This document shows positions 1-8,572 of a DNA stretch of 64,000 nucleotides, in pieces. The notes beneath the pieces are model-generated. The model was not told where the DNA came from. It worked only from the letters and a program-made list of their open reading frames with translations, and did no database searches. Made by a program: the position numbers and the translations under genes. Numbering within the stretch: position 1 is the stretch's first letter; every line of letters begins with the position of its first letter. Source of the DNA: Candidatus Pedobacter colombiensis (GTDB taxonomy: Bacteria; Bacteroidota; Bacteroidia; Sphingobacteriales; Sphingobacteriaceae); NCBI GenBank assembly GCA_029202485.1, contig CP119313.1, forward strand, positions 2,108,001-2,172,000. The letters are read 5' to 3'.

Positions 1-1064
1 TGTCCTTCACCTTTACCATGCATTAGCTGTAAATAATCGATGATGATGAGTTGGATGTCATACTGAGCTTTTAACCTTCTGCATTTCGCTCTGAATTCAA
101 AGATATTAAGAGCAGGGGTATCATCTATAAGGAGCGGAGCCTCTGTAAGTCCGCCTATTTTACTGTGCAATTGTTGCCATTCCCATTCAGCGAGATTTCC
201 CTTTCTGATTTTTTCCTGTTCAATTTCTGCTTCACCGGAAATTAGACGATTTACCAACTGTACGGAGGACATCTCTAAAGAGAATACTACAGCTGGGCGG
301 TGAAATTGAACAGAGGCATTTCTGGCACAGGTTAACACAAAAGCTGTTTTACCCATCGCGGGACGGGCAGCAATGATCACCAAATCTGAAGGTTGCCATC
401 CACCGGTAATACGGTCCAAATCAGTAAAACCTGAAGGCACCCCTGTTAAACCATCACTTTTGGTTCGAAGTTCTTCCAGAGTAGCTAAAGATTGTTTAAC
501 AATCTCATCCATCTTCTGTGTATCTCTCCTTAAGTTGTTTTGAGCAATATCAAATAATCCCTTTTCAGCCTGATCCAACAGGTCGAAAATATCAGTTGTA
601 TCTTCATAGGCGTTCGATATGATCTCTGAAGAGATTCTGATCAGTTCCCTTTGGATATATTTTTGAGAGACAATCCTCGCGTGAAATTCAATATTCGCTG
701 CCGAAGCAACCCTGTTTGTCAGGTTGGTAATATAATATGCACCACCAATCATTTCCAATAAGCCCAGTGTACGCATTTCTGAAGTAACCGTTAAAATATC
801 AACAGGTTTTGATTTTTGGAAAAGTCCCTGGATGGCTTCGAAGATTTTTTTGTGACCTTCGTGATAAAACATTTCTGGCTTAAGAATATCAATAACGGTA
901 GATAGCGCATCTTTTTCAAGCATTAAGGCTCCCAAAACAGCTTCTTCAAGATCAATAGCCTGGGGAGGTATTCTTCCCATAGTGCCTATTGTATTACTTA
1001 ATCTGTTTTTCCGCGCACTAAAGCTTGCCTTATCTTGTCCTTGGGATGGGTGATCGTTACTCAT
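1..1064 (-). CDS. dnaB: Replicative DNA helicase DnaB (partial, C-terminus off the left edge)
   Basis: Hexameric helicase that unwinds DNA at the replication fork. The ATG is at 1064 and the frame stays open for 354 codons to the window edge. The visible part holds the DnaB N-terminal domain (about residues 28-130), a linker helix, then the RecA-like ATPase core with Walker A (PAMGKT) and the start of Walker B (IIIDYLQLM) right at the edge. Full-length family members are about 470-520 residues, so roughly the last quarter is missing. It is divergent from rlmB across a 164-bp gap. Identity is secure. Confidence 0.96.
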   Translation of the reverse strand, partial: MSNDHPSQGQDKASFSARKNRLSNTIGTMGRIPPQAIDLEEAVLGALMLEKDALSTVIDILKPEMFYHEGHKKIFEAIQGLFQKSKPVDILTVTSEMRTLGLLEMIGGAYYITNLTNRVASAANIEFHARIVSQKYIQRELIRISSEIISNAYEDTTDIFDLLDQAEKGLFDIAQNNLRRDTQKMDEIVKQSLATLEELRTKSDGLTGVPSGFTDLDRITGGWQPSDLVIIAARPAMGKTAFVLTCARNASVQFHRPAVVFSLEMSSVQLVNRLISGEAEIEQEKIRKGNLAEWEWQQLHSKIGGLTEAPLLIDDTPALNIFEFRAKCRRLKAQYDIQLIIIDYLQLMHGKGEG

Positions 1065-1201
1065 GGGTACAAAATTATACAAAAAATAAGTCGTTTCTGT
1101 AATTCTTTATACACATTTCGACATTCCTGAATATGCTCTTTGTAATACTGCTTTGATAAATTTTTGATTTTTGCTAACAAAACTATGTGGAAAAGAATAC
1201 C

Positions 1202-1209
1202 TATTTTTG
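1202..1209 (+). promoter_or_regulatory. Possible Bacteroidota -7 element before rlmB
   Basis: The octamer TATTTTTG fits the Bacteroidota -7 consensus TAnnTTTG exactly and lies 19 bases before the rlmB ATG. The nearest upstream TTTG ends at 1173, which is further away than the usual spacing of about 20. Only the -7 box is therefore supported. Confidence 0.35.
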
Positions 1210-1228
1210 CACTTCAATTTAATATTTA

Positions 1229-1993
1229 ATGGAAAATTCCAGAAGACCTTCAAGACCTAAAGAAAATAATGAATTTGTATTTGGTATACGTTCTGTAATA
1301 GAGGCTATTAAAGCTGGAAAAGATGTAGAAAGTATATATGTACAGCGTGGGCTTACGGGCGGGATTATTTTAGAGCTAAAAGCTTTATTAAAAGATACTG
1401 ATATTCCGGTACATAATGTGCCTATTGAAAAGTTAAACCGGATGACACAGAAGAATCATCAGGGGGTAATAGCAGTGATTTCAGCAATCACCTTTCAAAA
1501 AATTGAAGATATTATTCCTTTGATTTATGAGAAAGGGGAGACTCCTTTGATATTAATATTGGATGGGGTTACTGATGTAAGGAATATGGGGGCTATTGCC
1601 AGAACTGCAGCCTGTGCAGGGGTACATGCACTTGTTGTACCTTCAAAAAATTCTGCACAGATCAATGCTGATGCCATTAAGACCTCGGCCGGAGCTTTGT
1701 TTAGCATTCCGGTATGCAGACATCAAAACTTACATAAAGTAGCACTGTATTTGCAGGAGTGCGGCTTACAGATTGTAGCTTGTACGGAAAAAACAACCGA
1801 TTTGATTTATGCACCTGATTATACAGCTCCAACAGCAATTGTAATGGGCGCTGAAGATGAGGGGATATCCAATGAGATCATGCGCATGGCTAATCACCTC
1901 GCTAAGATTCCAATGGTAGGAGAGATTAGCTCTCTTAATGTGTCTGTTTCAGCTGGAGTTATTCTTTATGAGGCCATCAGACAGCGGCAATAG
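1229..1993 (+). CDS. rlmB: 23S rRNA (guanosine-2'-O)-methyltransferase RlmB, SpoU family
   Basis: Methylates the 2'-OH of a conserved guanosine (G2251 in E. coli numbering) of 23S rRNA using SAM. The protein has 254 residues, normal for the family. The N-terminal substrate-binding domain begins at FVFGIRSV (about residue 17) and the SPOUT methyltransferase domain covers about 105-254. The knot motifs are visible: DVRNMGAIARTA (residues 116-127, with the family Asn and Arg) and SLNVSVSAGVILYE near the C-terminus. It ends convergent with the Hsp70-like gene. RlmB is the best call; other SpoU 2'-O-methylases are the alternative. Confidence 0.92.
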   Translation: MENSRRPSRPKENNEFVFGIRSVIEAIKAGKDVESIYVQRGLTGGIILELKALLKDTDIPVHNVPIEKLNRMTQKNHQGVIAVISAITFQKIEDIIPLIYEKGETPLILILDGVTDVRNMGAIARTAACAGVHALVVPSKNSAQINADAIKTSAGALFSIPVCRHQNLHKVALYLQECGLQIVACTEKTTDLIYAPDYTAPTAIVMGAEDEGISNEIMRMANHLAKIPMVGEISSLNVSVSAGVILYEAIRQRQ

Positions 1994-2003
1994 CTAACTG
2001 ATG

Positions 2004-2020
2004 ACCTTATAAGGTTTTTT
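2004..2020. terminator. Weak bidirectional terminator, rlmB / Hsp70-like
   Basis: The palindrome ACCTTATAAGGT (2004-2015) is followed by a T run, between two convergent stop codons. The stem is short and A/T-rich, so efficiency is doubtful. Confidence 0.35.
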
Positions 2021-3290
2021 ATTCTTCGTCAAATAAATATCCACTGTATGCCAATCCTTTAGCAACACTCATAAAGTTGTCGCCCGTATGAATTGGAATA
2101 TTCGGGAATTTGGATTTAAACAGGTTTTTAACTGCGCAAACCATTGAGGTTCCACCAGTTAAAAACAGACTGTTTATGGCTTCTGGTTTAATTTGATTAA
2201 CAGACAAAAACTCTTCCAGATAACGACTGATTTTTGCCATATCTTTTTCGATGATTGTTTCATATTGATCAATCGTGACTTCTTCATTGATCTCTATTTC
2301 CATTTTAGCGTACTTAAAAGTTGATGAGGTCTGTTTAGACAATTCTATCTTTGTTTTTTCTATGGACTGGAATACAGAATAACCAAGGTTATTATCGGTT
2401 AGGGTAATTAGATTTTTGAAGCTTTTGTCCTGCTTTGCATAATGATAATAAGTTTGCAGGTCATTTTTTACTTTTTGACCATTAAAAAAATTCATTTGCT
2501 CCCAGGAACAGATGTTGGCAAATAGAGATACCGGTACTTTTAGCATTTTTCCTGGGGCTGCTTCATACATAGTATGTTTCCCAAAATAGGGGGTGCCTTT
2601 ATCCCACATAAATGCAGAATCGAAGCTATCTCCACCAATGTATATACCGCCGGTAGCTATAATGTCCTTTCTGCGATCTTTACTGCCAATTTTAGCCGGG
2701 TCTAGTTCCAGATAGGTAAAATCTGTTGTTCCTCCTCCTAAATCGGCAACCAATACTTTCTCTTGCTTGCTGATGGTTTTTTCATAGGCAAAGGCTGCGC
2801 CTATTGGCTCAAACTGAAACCTTACCTGGTCGAAACCTGCATTTTCTGCTGCTTTATTCAACCTTTTTTGAGCCAGTGCATCTTTAGATGAGTTCTCGTC
2901 ATCAAAGAACACCGGTCTGCCTATAATGGCTTTGCGACAATCGTATCCTGTAATGAGATCAGCCCTATTTTTTAATTCCTTTAAGATAAGTGTCACCAGG
3001 TCGGACGCGTTGAATCTTTTATTGTGGATCCGGGTTTCAATAAAACTGCTTCTTGGTAGGATACGCTTGATAGATTTCATAAAGCGTCCTTTCATTCCAT
3101 CGCTAATGTAGGAGGCGATCGCTTCTTCTCCAACAACGTATTTTAAAGCTTCAGCAGTGGGTTGATCACTTTGGAAATATAGAATTGAGGGGACAATAAT
3201 AGTGTCTACAATCTCTTTTTTCTCTTCATCATAGATAGACAGGGCCGAATTGGTTGTTCCAAAATCAATTCCATATAAAAACTTACTCAT
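2019..3290 (-). CDS. Hsp70-family ATPase (YegD/DnaK-like, nucleotide-binding domain only)
   Basis: Protein of 423 residues starting MSKFLYGIDFGTTNS, the phosphate-1 signature of the actin/Hsp70 fold. Further signatures are VADLGGGTTDFTYLEL (phosphate 2) and LFLTGGTSMV (adenosine loop) near the C-terminus. The length matches an Hsp70 nucleotide-binding domain with no DnaK-type substrate-binding domain, as in YegD-like proteins. An upstream in-frame start at 3329 is possible, but it would lie inside the manC terminator stem, so the ATG at 3290 is preferred. Substrate and role are unknown; chaperone-like activity is inferred from the family. Confidence 0.88.
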   Translation of the reverse strand: MSKFLYGIDFGTTNSALSIYDEEKKEIVDTIIVPSILYFQSDQPTAEALKYVVGEEAIASYISDGMKGRFMKSIKRILPRSSFIETRIHNKRFNASDLVTLILKELKNRADLITGYDCRKAIIGRPVFFDDENSSKDALAQKRLNKAAENAGFDQVRFQFEPIGAAFAYEKTISKQEKVLVADLGGGTTDFTYLELDPAKIGSKDRRKDIIATGGIYIGGDSFDSAFMWDKGTPYFGKHTMYEAAPGKMLKVPVSLFANICSWEQMNFFNGQKVKNDLQTYYHYAKQDKSFKNLITLTDNNLGYSVFQSIEKTKIELSKQTSSTFKYAKMEIEINEEVTIDQYETIIEKDMAKISRYLEEFLSVNQIKPEAINSLFLTGGTSMVCAVKNLFKSKFPNIPIHTGDNFMSVAKGLAYSGYLFDEE

Positions 3291-3323
3291 TGTAAAAAGG
3301 CAAAATGTTGTTGGGGTTAAAAA

Positions 3324-3362
3324 AAACATCCGGAACTGGCTTTATTCCAGATCCGGATGTTT
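3324..3362 (-). terminator. Rho-independent terminator of manC
   Basis: A 16-bp stem with one mismatch (3324-3339 with 3347-3362) and a 7-nt loop is followed on the minus strand by eight T residues. It starts 19 bases past the manC stop codon and separates the kdsD-manC unit from the downstream Hsp70-like gene. Confidence 0.9.
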
Positions 3363-3381
3363 ATTAAATTAAGATGAAAAA

Positions 3382-4473
3382 CTAAATGAATTTTGTTCCG
3401 AATTTAGCTTTTACATCCGCTACTACTTGTTTAATGTTTTGTTCTTCTGATCTTGGACAAATCAGCAAGGTGTTGTTCGACTCTACAACAATATAATCAT
3501 GTAGGCCTTGTAAAATGACTAGTTTATCTTTAGGTACATTGACCATACAATTAGATGAGTTGAACATCATCACCTGTTCTGCAGGTATTACTGCATTTCC
3601 AACGTAATCATGCTCTGCAATGTCGTATATCGAAGCCCAGGTACCTAAATCAGACCAACCGAAATCAGCAGGTAATACATAGACATTATCTGCCTTTTCC
3701 ATAATTCCAAAGTCTATAGAGATATTGGTGCATTGCTGATAAGCATCACTGATGAAATTCTTTTCACTTTCGGTATTATAGATTGGATTTCCCTGCAAAA
3801 ATATCTCATGCATTTCTGGCAGATGTTTAGAGAAAGCTTCGTTTATAGATTTCGCTGACCAGATAAAGATCCCGGCGTTCCATAAAAAATCTCCACTTTG
3901 TATAAAAGATTTTGCCAGGTCAATATTAGGCTTCTCCGTAAAAATCTTTACTTTATGGATTTGGTTATCAGTTTTTAAAGTGTTTTCGACATATTGAATA
4001 TAACCGTATCCTGTGTCTGGTCTGCTTGGTTTGATACCCAATGTGATCAGACAGTCATTTTCGGATGCCGCTTTTAAAGATTGCTCAATTGCAGCTATAA
4101 AAGCACTTTGGTTAGTTATGGTATGATCTGATGGAGCAACTACAATGGTTGCATCAGGATTAAGACTGGCAATTTTCATGGAACCGTAAGAGATACATGG
4201 CGCTGTGTTGCGCATGATCGGCTCTGCCAGTATTTGATTTTCATTCAGATCAGGCAATTGTTCCTTAACGATGCTGGTATATATGTCATTGGTAACAACA
4301 AAAATATTCTCTGGCGGACATATCTTTAAAAAACGTTCGTAAGTGCTCTGAATTAATGTTTTTCCAACACCAAAAAAATCAATAAATTGTTTTGGAAATT
4401 CAGTTCTGCTTACTGGCCAAAAACGACTGCCAACTCCACCAGCCATTATTAATGCGTAATTATTTTTATTCAT
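3382..4473 (-). CDS. manC: Mannose-1-phosphate guanylyltransferase
   Basis: Makes GDP-mannose from GTP and mannose-1-phosphate for polysaccharide synthesis. The 363 residues match the single-domain guanylyltransferase (without the fused isomerase of long ManC/AlgA). The N-terminal pyrophosphorylase signature AGGVGSRFWPVSR (residues 11-23) precedes the FPKQF lysine. Also visible are the conserved VAPSDH and FTEKP segments and the later WNAGIFIW and FGWSDLGTW motifs. It lies 16 bp after kdsD on the same strand, so they are probably co-transcribed, and a strong terminator follows. Confidence 0.93.
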   Translation of the reverse strand: MNKNNYALIMAGGVGSRFWPVSRTEFPKQFIDFFGVGKTLIQSTYERFLKICPPENIFVVTNDIYTSIVKEQLPDLNENQILAEPIMRNTAPCISYGSMKIASLNPDATIVVAPSDHTITNQSAFIAAIEQSLKAASENDCLITLGIKPSRPDTGYGYIQYVENTLKTDNQIHKVKIFTEKPNIDLAKSFIQSGDFLWNAGIFIWSAKSINEAFSKHLPEMHEIFLQGNPIYNTESEKNFISDAYQQCTNISIDFGIMEKADNVYVLPADFGWSDLGTWASIYDIAEHDYVGNAVIPAEQVMMFNSSNCMVNVPKDKLVILQGLHDYIVVESNNTLLICPRSEEQNIKQVVADVKAKFGTKFI

Positions 4474-4489
4474 GCTAAATTAGAAAGTG

Positions 4490-5455
4490 TCAAATTATGC
4501 CTTCCTGAAGAAGGTCGTGCAAATGTACGATACCAAAGTAATTTCCAGCATCGGTAACTAATAATTGAGTGATATTGTTCTCTTTTATAATTTCAAGCGC
4601 ATTTAGCGCTAAGAGATCTTTCTCAATTCTTTTAGGATTAGGGTTCATTAAGTCGCTCGCTTTAATATTGGTTAAATCAGAATGTTTTTGAAGCATCCTT
4701 CGGATGTCTCCATCTGTAATTATGCCTAAGATAACATTTTCATCAACAACAACTACTGCGCCTAAACGGTTTTGACTAATTTCTATGATGACATCATTTA
4801 CAGATGCATCGGGGCTAATAGATGGTTTTTGGTTTTTTAAAGCCAGATCACCGGTTTTTAAATATAGTTTCTTTCCTAAGGAACCTCCGGGATGATATTT
4901 TGCAAAATCTTGCTCATTGAAATCTCTTGAATGTAGCAGGCATATTGCAAGTGCATCACCCATGGCAAGCTGAGCTGTTGTGCTGGTCGTAGGAGCAAGG
5001 TTATGTGGACAAGCCTCTTTTTCAACGTAGGTGTTTAATACAAGGTCTGCTTGCCTGGCCAGTTCAGAATTTAGTTGGCCAATCATTCCAATCATCGTGT
5101 TGCCGGATTGTTTAAGTAAGGGAGCCAATACTTTTATTTCTGGTGTGTTGCCACTTTTAGAAATGCAGATAACGATGTCATTTTTTTGGATCATACCAAG
5201 GTCACCATGAACAGCATCTGCCGCATGCATAAAGATGGCCGGAGTGCCTGTAGAGTTAAAAGTCGCAACGATTTTTTGCGCAATAATAGCACTTTTACCA
5301 ATTCCTGTAATGATTACACGGCCCTGACTTTCGATAATTAGGTTAACTGCCTTAACAAAATCATCATTTATATTCTTAATTAAGCCTAAAATGGCTTCAG
5401 CTTCCAACTGTAACGTGCTGACACCAGCGTCGATAATAGATTTTTTACTTTTCAA
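4490..5455 (-). CDS. kdsD: D-arabinose-5-phosphate isomerase (KpsF/GutQ family)
   Basis: Interconverts ribulose-5-phosphate and arabinose-5-phosphate, the first step to Kdo of lipopolysaccharide. The 321 residues comprise an N-terminal SIS domain (about 30-165, with ITGIGKSAIIAQKI and SKSGNTPEI) and two CBS domains (about 200-321). The sequence LAPTTSTTAQLAMGDALA is a family signature. The start appears to be TTG at 5455, since an in-frame stop lies three codons upstream and no ATG fits the conserved N-terminus. First gene of a unit with manC; kdsA for the next Kdo step lies 2 kb away beyond recQ. Confidence 0.93.
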   Translation of the reverse strand: MKSKKSIIDAGVSTLQLEAEAILGLIKNINDDFVKAVNLIIESQGRVIITGIGKSAIIAQKIVATFNSTGTPAIFMHAADAVHGDLGMIQKNDIVICISKSGNTPEIKVLAPLLKQSGNTMIGMIGQLNSELARQADLVLNTYVEKEACPHNLAPTTSTTAQLAMGDALAICLLHSRDFNEQDFAKYHPGGSLGKKLYLKTGDLALKNQKPSISPDASVNDVIIEISQNRLGAVVVVDENVILGIITDGDIRRMLQKHSDLTNIKASDLMNPNPKRIEKDLLALNALEIIKENNITQLLVTDAGNYFGIVHLHDLLQEGII

Positions 5456-5544
5456 ACAGAATTAATTAGTATATTGATGCTTTGAATTTGTGCAAAATTA
5501 TGTTATTTTGAAGTAAAAATAGCACTGAATATTTTATACACGAA

Positions 5545-7734
5545 ATGGATGTGAAAAAGTCGTTGTTTGACAACTTACAAACCTTTTTTGGTTTTGACAA
5601 TTTTAAGGGTGATCAGGAGTCAATAATCACCAATGTTCTTGAGAAGAAGAACACTTTTGTGATCATGCCTACAGGTGGGGGGAAATCCATATGTTACCAG
5701 TTACCAGCATTGATGAATGAAGGGACTGCAATTGTTATATCCCCGTTAATTGCTTTGATGAAAAATCAGGTGGATCAATTGAGGGCCTTTGGTGGGAGTG
5801 ATAGTATAGCACATTTTTTAAATTCGTCTTTAAACAAGACAGAAATTGCTCAGGTAAAAAGTGATTTGTTGAGTGGACAGACTAAGTTATTATATGTAGC
5901 TCCGGAGTCGCTTTCCAAGCAGGATAATATTGATTTTCTGAGACTGATTAAAATATCTTTTGTCGCGGTAGATGAAGCCCATTGTATTTCCGAGTGGGGA
6001 CATGATTTCAGACCTGAATACCGTAAGATCAGACAGGTAATTAGTGGTTTGGGTGAAGGTATTCCCATTGTTGCATTAACTGCAACTGCAACCCCTAAAG
6101 TTCAGCAGGATATCATTAAAAACCTTCAAATGAGTGATGCAACCTTGTTCAAGTCTTCATTTAACAGGCCGAATTTGTTTTATGAGATTCGCCCGAAGCG
6201 TGATGTACTTAAGGAGATCATCAGGTACATTAAATACAATACTGGGAAATCCGGTATTATCTATTGTTTAAGTCGTAAAAAGGTTGAGGAAGTTGCTGAG
6301 TCATTAAATCTTAACGGGATAAAGGCTTTGCCTTATCATGCTGGTCTTGAACCAAAAGTCAGGGCAGAAACTCAGGATAAGTTTCTCATGGAAGATGTAG
6401 AAGTTATTGTAGCTACTATTGCCTTTGGAATGGGAATTGATAAACCCGATGTTCGCTTTGTTATTCACCATGATATTCCGAAAAGTATGGAAGGCTATTA
6501 TCAGGAGACTGGAAGAGCGGGAAGAGATGGTGGTGAAGGCGTTTGTATTGCCTTTTACGCGCAGAAGGACGTAGATAAGTTGGCCAAGTTTATGAAAGAT
6601 AAACCTGTTTCTGAGCGGGAGATAGGTACTCAAATACTTAAAGAGGTAATTGATTATGCTGAATCTGGCGTTTGCCGAAGGAAGCAAATCCTTCATTATT
6701 TTGGGGAAAACTTTAACGAAACCGGTTGTAATTGCATGTGTGACAACTGTAAAAAGCCTAAAAAGTTATTCGAGGCAGAGGAATCATTGCAAGTGCTTTT
6801 AAAGCTAATCCAGAAAATAGGTGAGAAATTCGATGATTCACATATCATCAATGTCTTAATGGGATCTGAAACTGCACAGACCATCGCATACGAACACAGT
6901 AAGCTGCCTGAATTTGGCTTAGGTGTTGTTGAAGGAGAAAATTACTGGAAATCATTGGTTAGACAAGCTGTGCTGAATAATTTCCTTTCAAAGGATATAG
7001 ACAATTATGGTTTGCTAGGCTTAACGAATAATGGCCGTGGATTTATAGAAAATCCATACAGTCTTAAATTCATATTGAACGAGCCTATTGAAAATGCGGC
7101 TGATGACGATGAAGATGATGTGAAGCATGGTACGGGGACTTTAGATACCCAGTTACTGCAATTATTGAAAGATCTGCGTAAGAAAATAGCCAAGCAGAAA
7201 AATGTACCTCCGTTTGTTGTTTTTCAAGATCCATCTTTAGAAGAAATGTGTACGCATTATCCGATTGCCATGGATGAGTTAAAGCAAATTTCTGGTGTAG
7301 GTAATGGTAAAGCACTAAAGTTCGGAGCACCATTTCTTGAACTCATTAAAAAGTACGTAGAAGATAATGATATTGAGCGTCCGATAGATTTGATCATTAA
7401 AACTCAGGCCAATAAGTCGCAATTAAAGGTTTCCATCATTCAAAATATTGATAGAAAAATTGGACTGGAGGATATTGCAAGGGCTAAAGGGATTACTTAC
7501 GATGATATCTTAAAAGAGATTGAGGCAATTGTAAACTCTGGTACTAAATTAAATCTTAATTACTTTGTTGATGAAGTAATTGACGAGGACCGACAGGATG
7601 AGGTATTTGATTATTTTCAATCAGCCGAAAATGACTCTATTGATGAAGCATTAAAAGAACTAGGCGAAACAGATTATTCTCGTGAAGAGATCCAGCTAAT
7701 GCGTATTAAGTTCATGTCCGAATTAGGTAATTAA
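5545..7734 (+). CDS. recQ: ATP-dependent DNA helicase RecQ
   Basis: 3'-5' DNA helicase of recombination and repair. The 729 residues hold Walker A TGGGKS (43-48), DEAH (143-146), the helicase C-terminal domain with QETGRAGRDG, a RecQ zinc-binding segment with clustered cysteines (about 374-400), a winged-helix RQC region and an HRDC domain (about 525-605). The last about 110 residues form a helical, acidic C-terminal extension with an HTH-like segment, a feature of long Bacteroidota RecQ proteins. It is divergent from kdsD (89 bp) and 14 bp before kdsA, so it may share a transcript with kdsA. Confidence 0.96.
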   Translation: MDVKKSLFDNLQTFFGFDNFKGDQESIITNVLEKKNTFVIMPTGGGKSICYQLPALMNEGTAIVISPLIALMKNQVDQLRAFGGSDSIAHFLNSSLNKTEIAQVKSDLLSGQTKLLYVAPESLSKQDNIDFLRLIKISFVAVDEAHCISEWGHDFRPEYRKIRQVISGLGEGIPIVALTATATPKVQQDIIKNLQMSDATLFKSSFNRPNLFYEIRPKRDVLKEIIRYIKYNTGKSGIIYCLSRKKVEEVAESLNLNGIKALPYHAGLEPKVRAETQDKFLMEDVEVIVATIAFGMGIDKPDVRFVIHHDIPKSMEGYYQETGRAGRDGGEGVCIAFYAQKDVDKLAKFMKDKPVSEREIGTQILKEVIDYAESGVCRRKQILHYFGENFNETGCNCMCDNCKKPKKLFEAEESLQVLLKLIQKIGEKFDDSHIINVLMGSETAQTIAYEHSKLPEFGLGVVEGENYWKSLVRQAVLNNFLSKDIDNYGLLGLTNNGRGFIENPYSLKFILNEPIENAADDDEDDVKHGTGTLDTQLLQLLKDLRKKIAKQKNVPPFVVFQDPSLEEMCTHYPIAMDELKQISGVGNGKALKFGAPFLELIKKYVEDNDIERPIDLIIKTQANKSQLKVSIIQNIDRKIGLEDIARAKGITYDDILKEIEAIVNSGTKLNLNYFVDEVIDEDRQDEVFDYFQSAENDSIDEALKELGETDYSREEIQLMRIKFMSELGN

Positions 7735-7748
7735 TAGTATAGAGATAA

Positions 7749-8564
7749 ATGATCAACCTTTCATTAGATAAATTAAAACATACAAACTCTGGCAACTTCT
7801 TTTTAATGGCTGGGCCATGTGCAATAGAAGGAGAAGACATTGCCATGCGAATTGCAGAGAAGATCATCACCATAACTGATAAGCTGGAAATTCCCTTTAT
7901 TTTTAAAGGTTCTTATCGTAAAGCAAATCGCTCTAAAGGGGGGTCATTTACGGGTATCGGGGATGAAAAAGCGCTTAAGATATTAGAGAAAATCGGTTAT
8001 ACCTTTAATGTGCCTACTGTTACTGATATTCACGAAAGCGATGAAGCAGCAATGGCTGCTGCATATGTTGATGTTTTACAGATACCTGCTTTCTTATGTC
8101 GCCAAACAGATTTGCTGATTGCTGCTGCAAAGACCAATAAAGTAGTCAATGTAAAAAAGGGACAATTTCTTTCTGCTGGCTCAATGAAGTTTGCTGTAGA
8201 AAAGATTGTAGAATCCGGTAATAATAAGGTAATTCTGACGGACAGGGGCAATACATTTGGTTATCAGGATTTAATTGTTGATTATCGTGGTCTTCCTGAA
8301 ATGCAAAGTTTTGGGGTTCCTGTAGTAATGGATTGTACACACTCTTTACAGCAGCCTAATCAAAGCTCGGGTGTTACAGGTGGTAAGCCTGAATTGATTG
8401 AAACTATTGCAAAAGCAGCCATAGCTGTTGGAGCAGATGGGTTGTTTATTGAAACACATCCTGATCCTGCAAATGCGAAATCGGACGGTGCAAATATGCT
8501 TCATCTGGATTTATTGGAACAACTACTAGTTAAGCTAGTTAGAATAAGAAAAGCGGTTATTTAA
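7749..8564 (+). CDS. kdsA: 3-deoxy-8-phosphooctulonate synthase (Kdo-8-P synthase)
   Basis: Condenses arabinose-5-phosphate and phosphoenolpyruvate to Kdo-8-phosphate, the step after KdsD. The 271 residues are typical for the family. The DAHP-synthase-like barrel motifs are visible: MAGPCAIEG near the N-terminus, FKGSYRKANRS, DIHE, and the late VMDCTHSLQQPNQ and IETHPDPANAKSDG segments. It follows recQ closely on the same strand, and its stop codon is part of a strong terminator. Confidence 0.96.
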   Translation: MINLSLDKLKHTNSGNFFLMAGPCAIEGEDIAMRIAEKIITITDKLEIPFIFKGSYRKANRSKGGSFTGIGDEKALKILEKIGYTFNVPTVTDIHESDEAAMAAAYVDVLQIPAFLCRQTDLLIAAAKTNKVVNVKKGQFLSAGSMKFAVEKIVESGNNKVILTDRGNTFGYQDLIVDYRGLPEMQSFGVPVVMDCTHSLQQPNQSSGVTGGKPELIETIAKAAIAVGADGLFIETHPDPANAKSDGANMLHLDLLEQLLVKLVRIRKAVI

Positions 8565-8572
8565 CCGCTTTT
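8549..8572. terminator. Bidirectional terminator, kdsA / PorE-like gene
   Basis: A 10-bp perfect stem (AAAAGCGGTT, 8549-8558, with its complement 8563-8572), a 4-nt loop, an A run on the left and a T run on the right. It overlaps the kdsA stop codon and serves both convergent genes. Confidence 0.88.

Noticed and set aside
6304..7333. Several 60-130 codon antisense frames across recQ
   Set aside because: They lie wholly inside a well-conserved helicase gene, have no family pattern and reflect codon bias of the sense gene.
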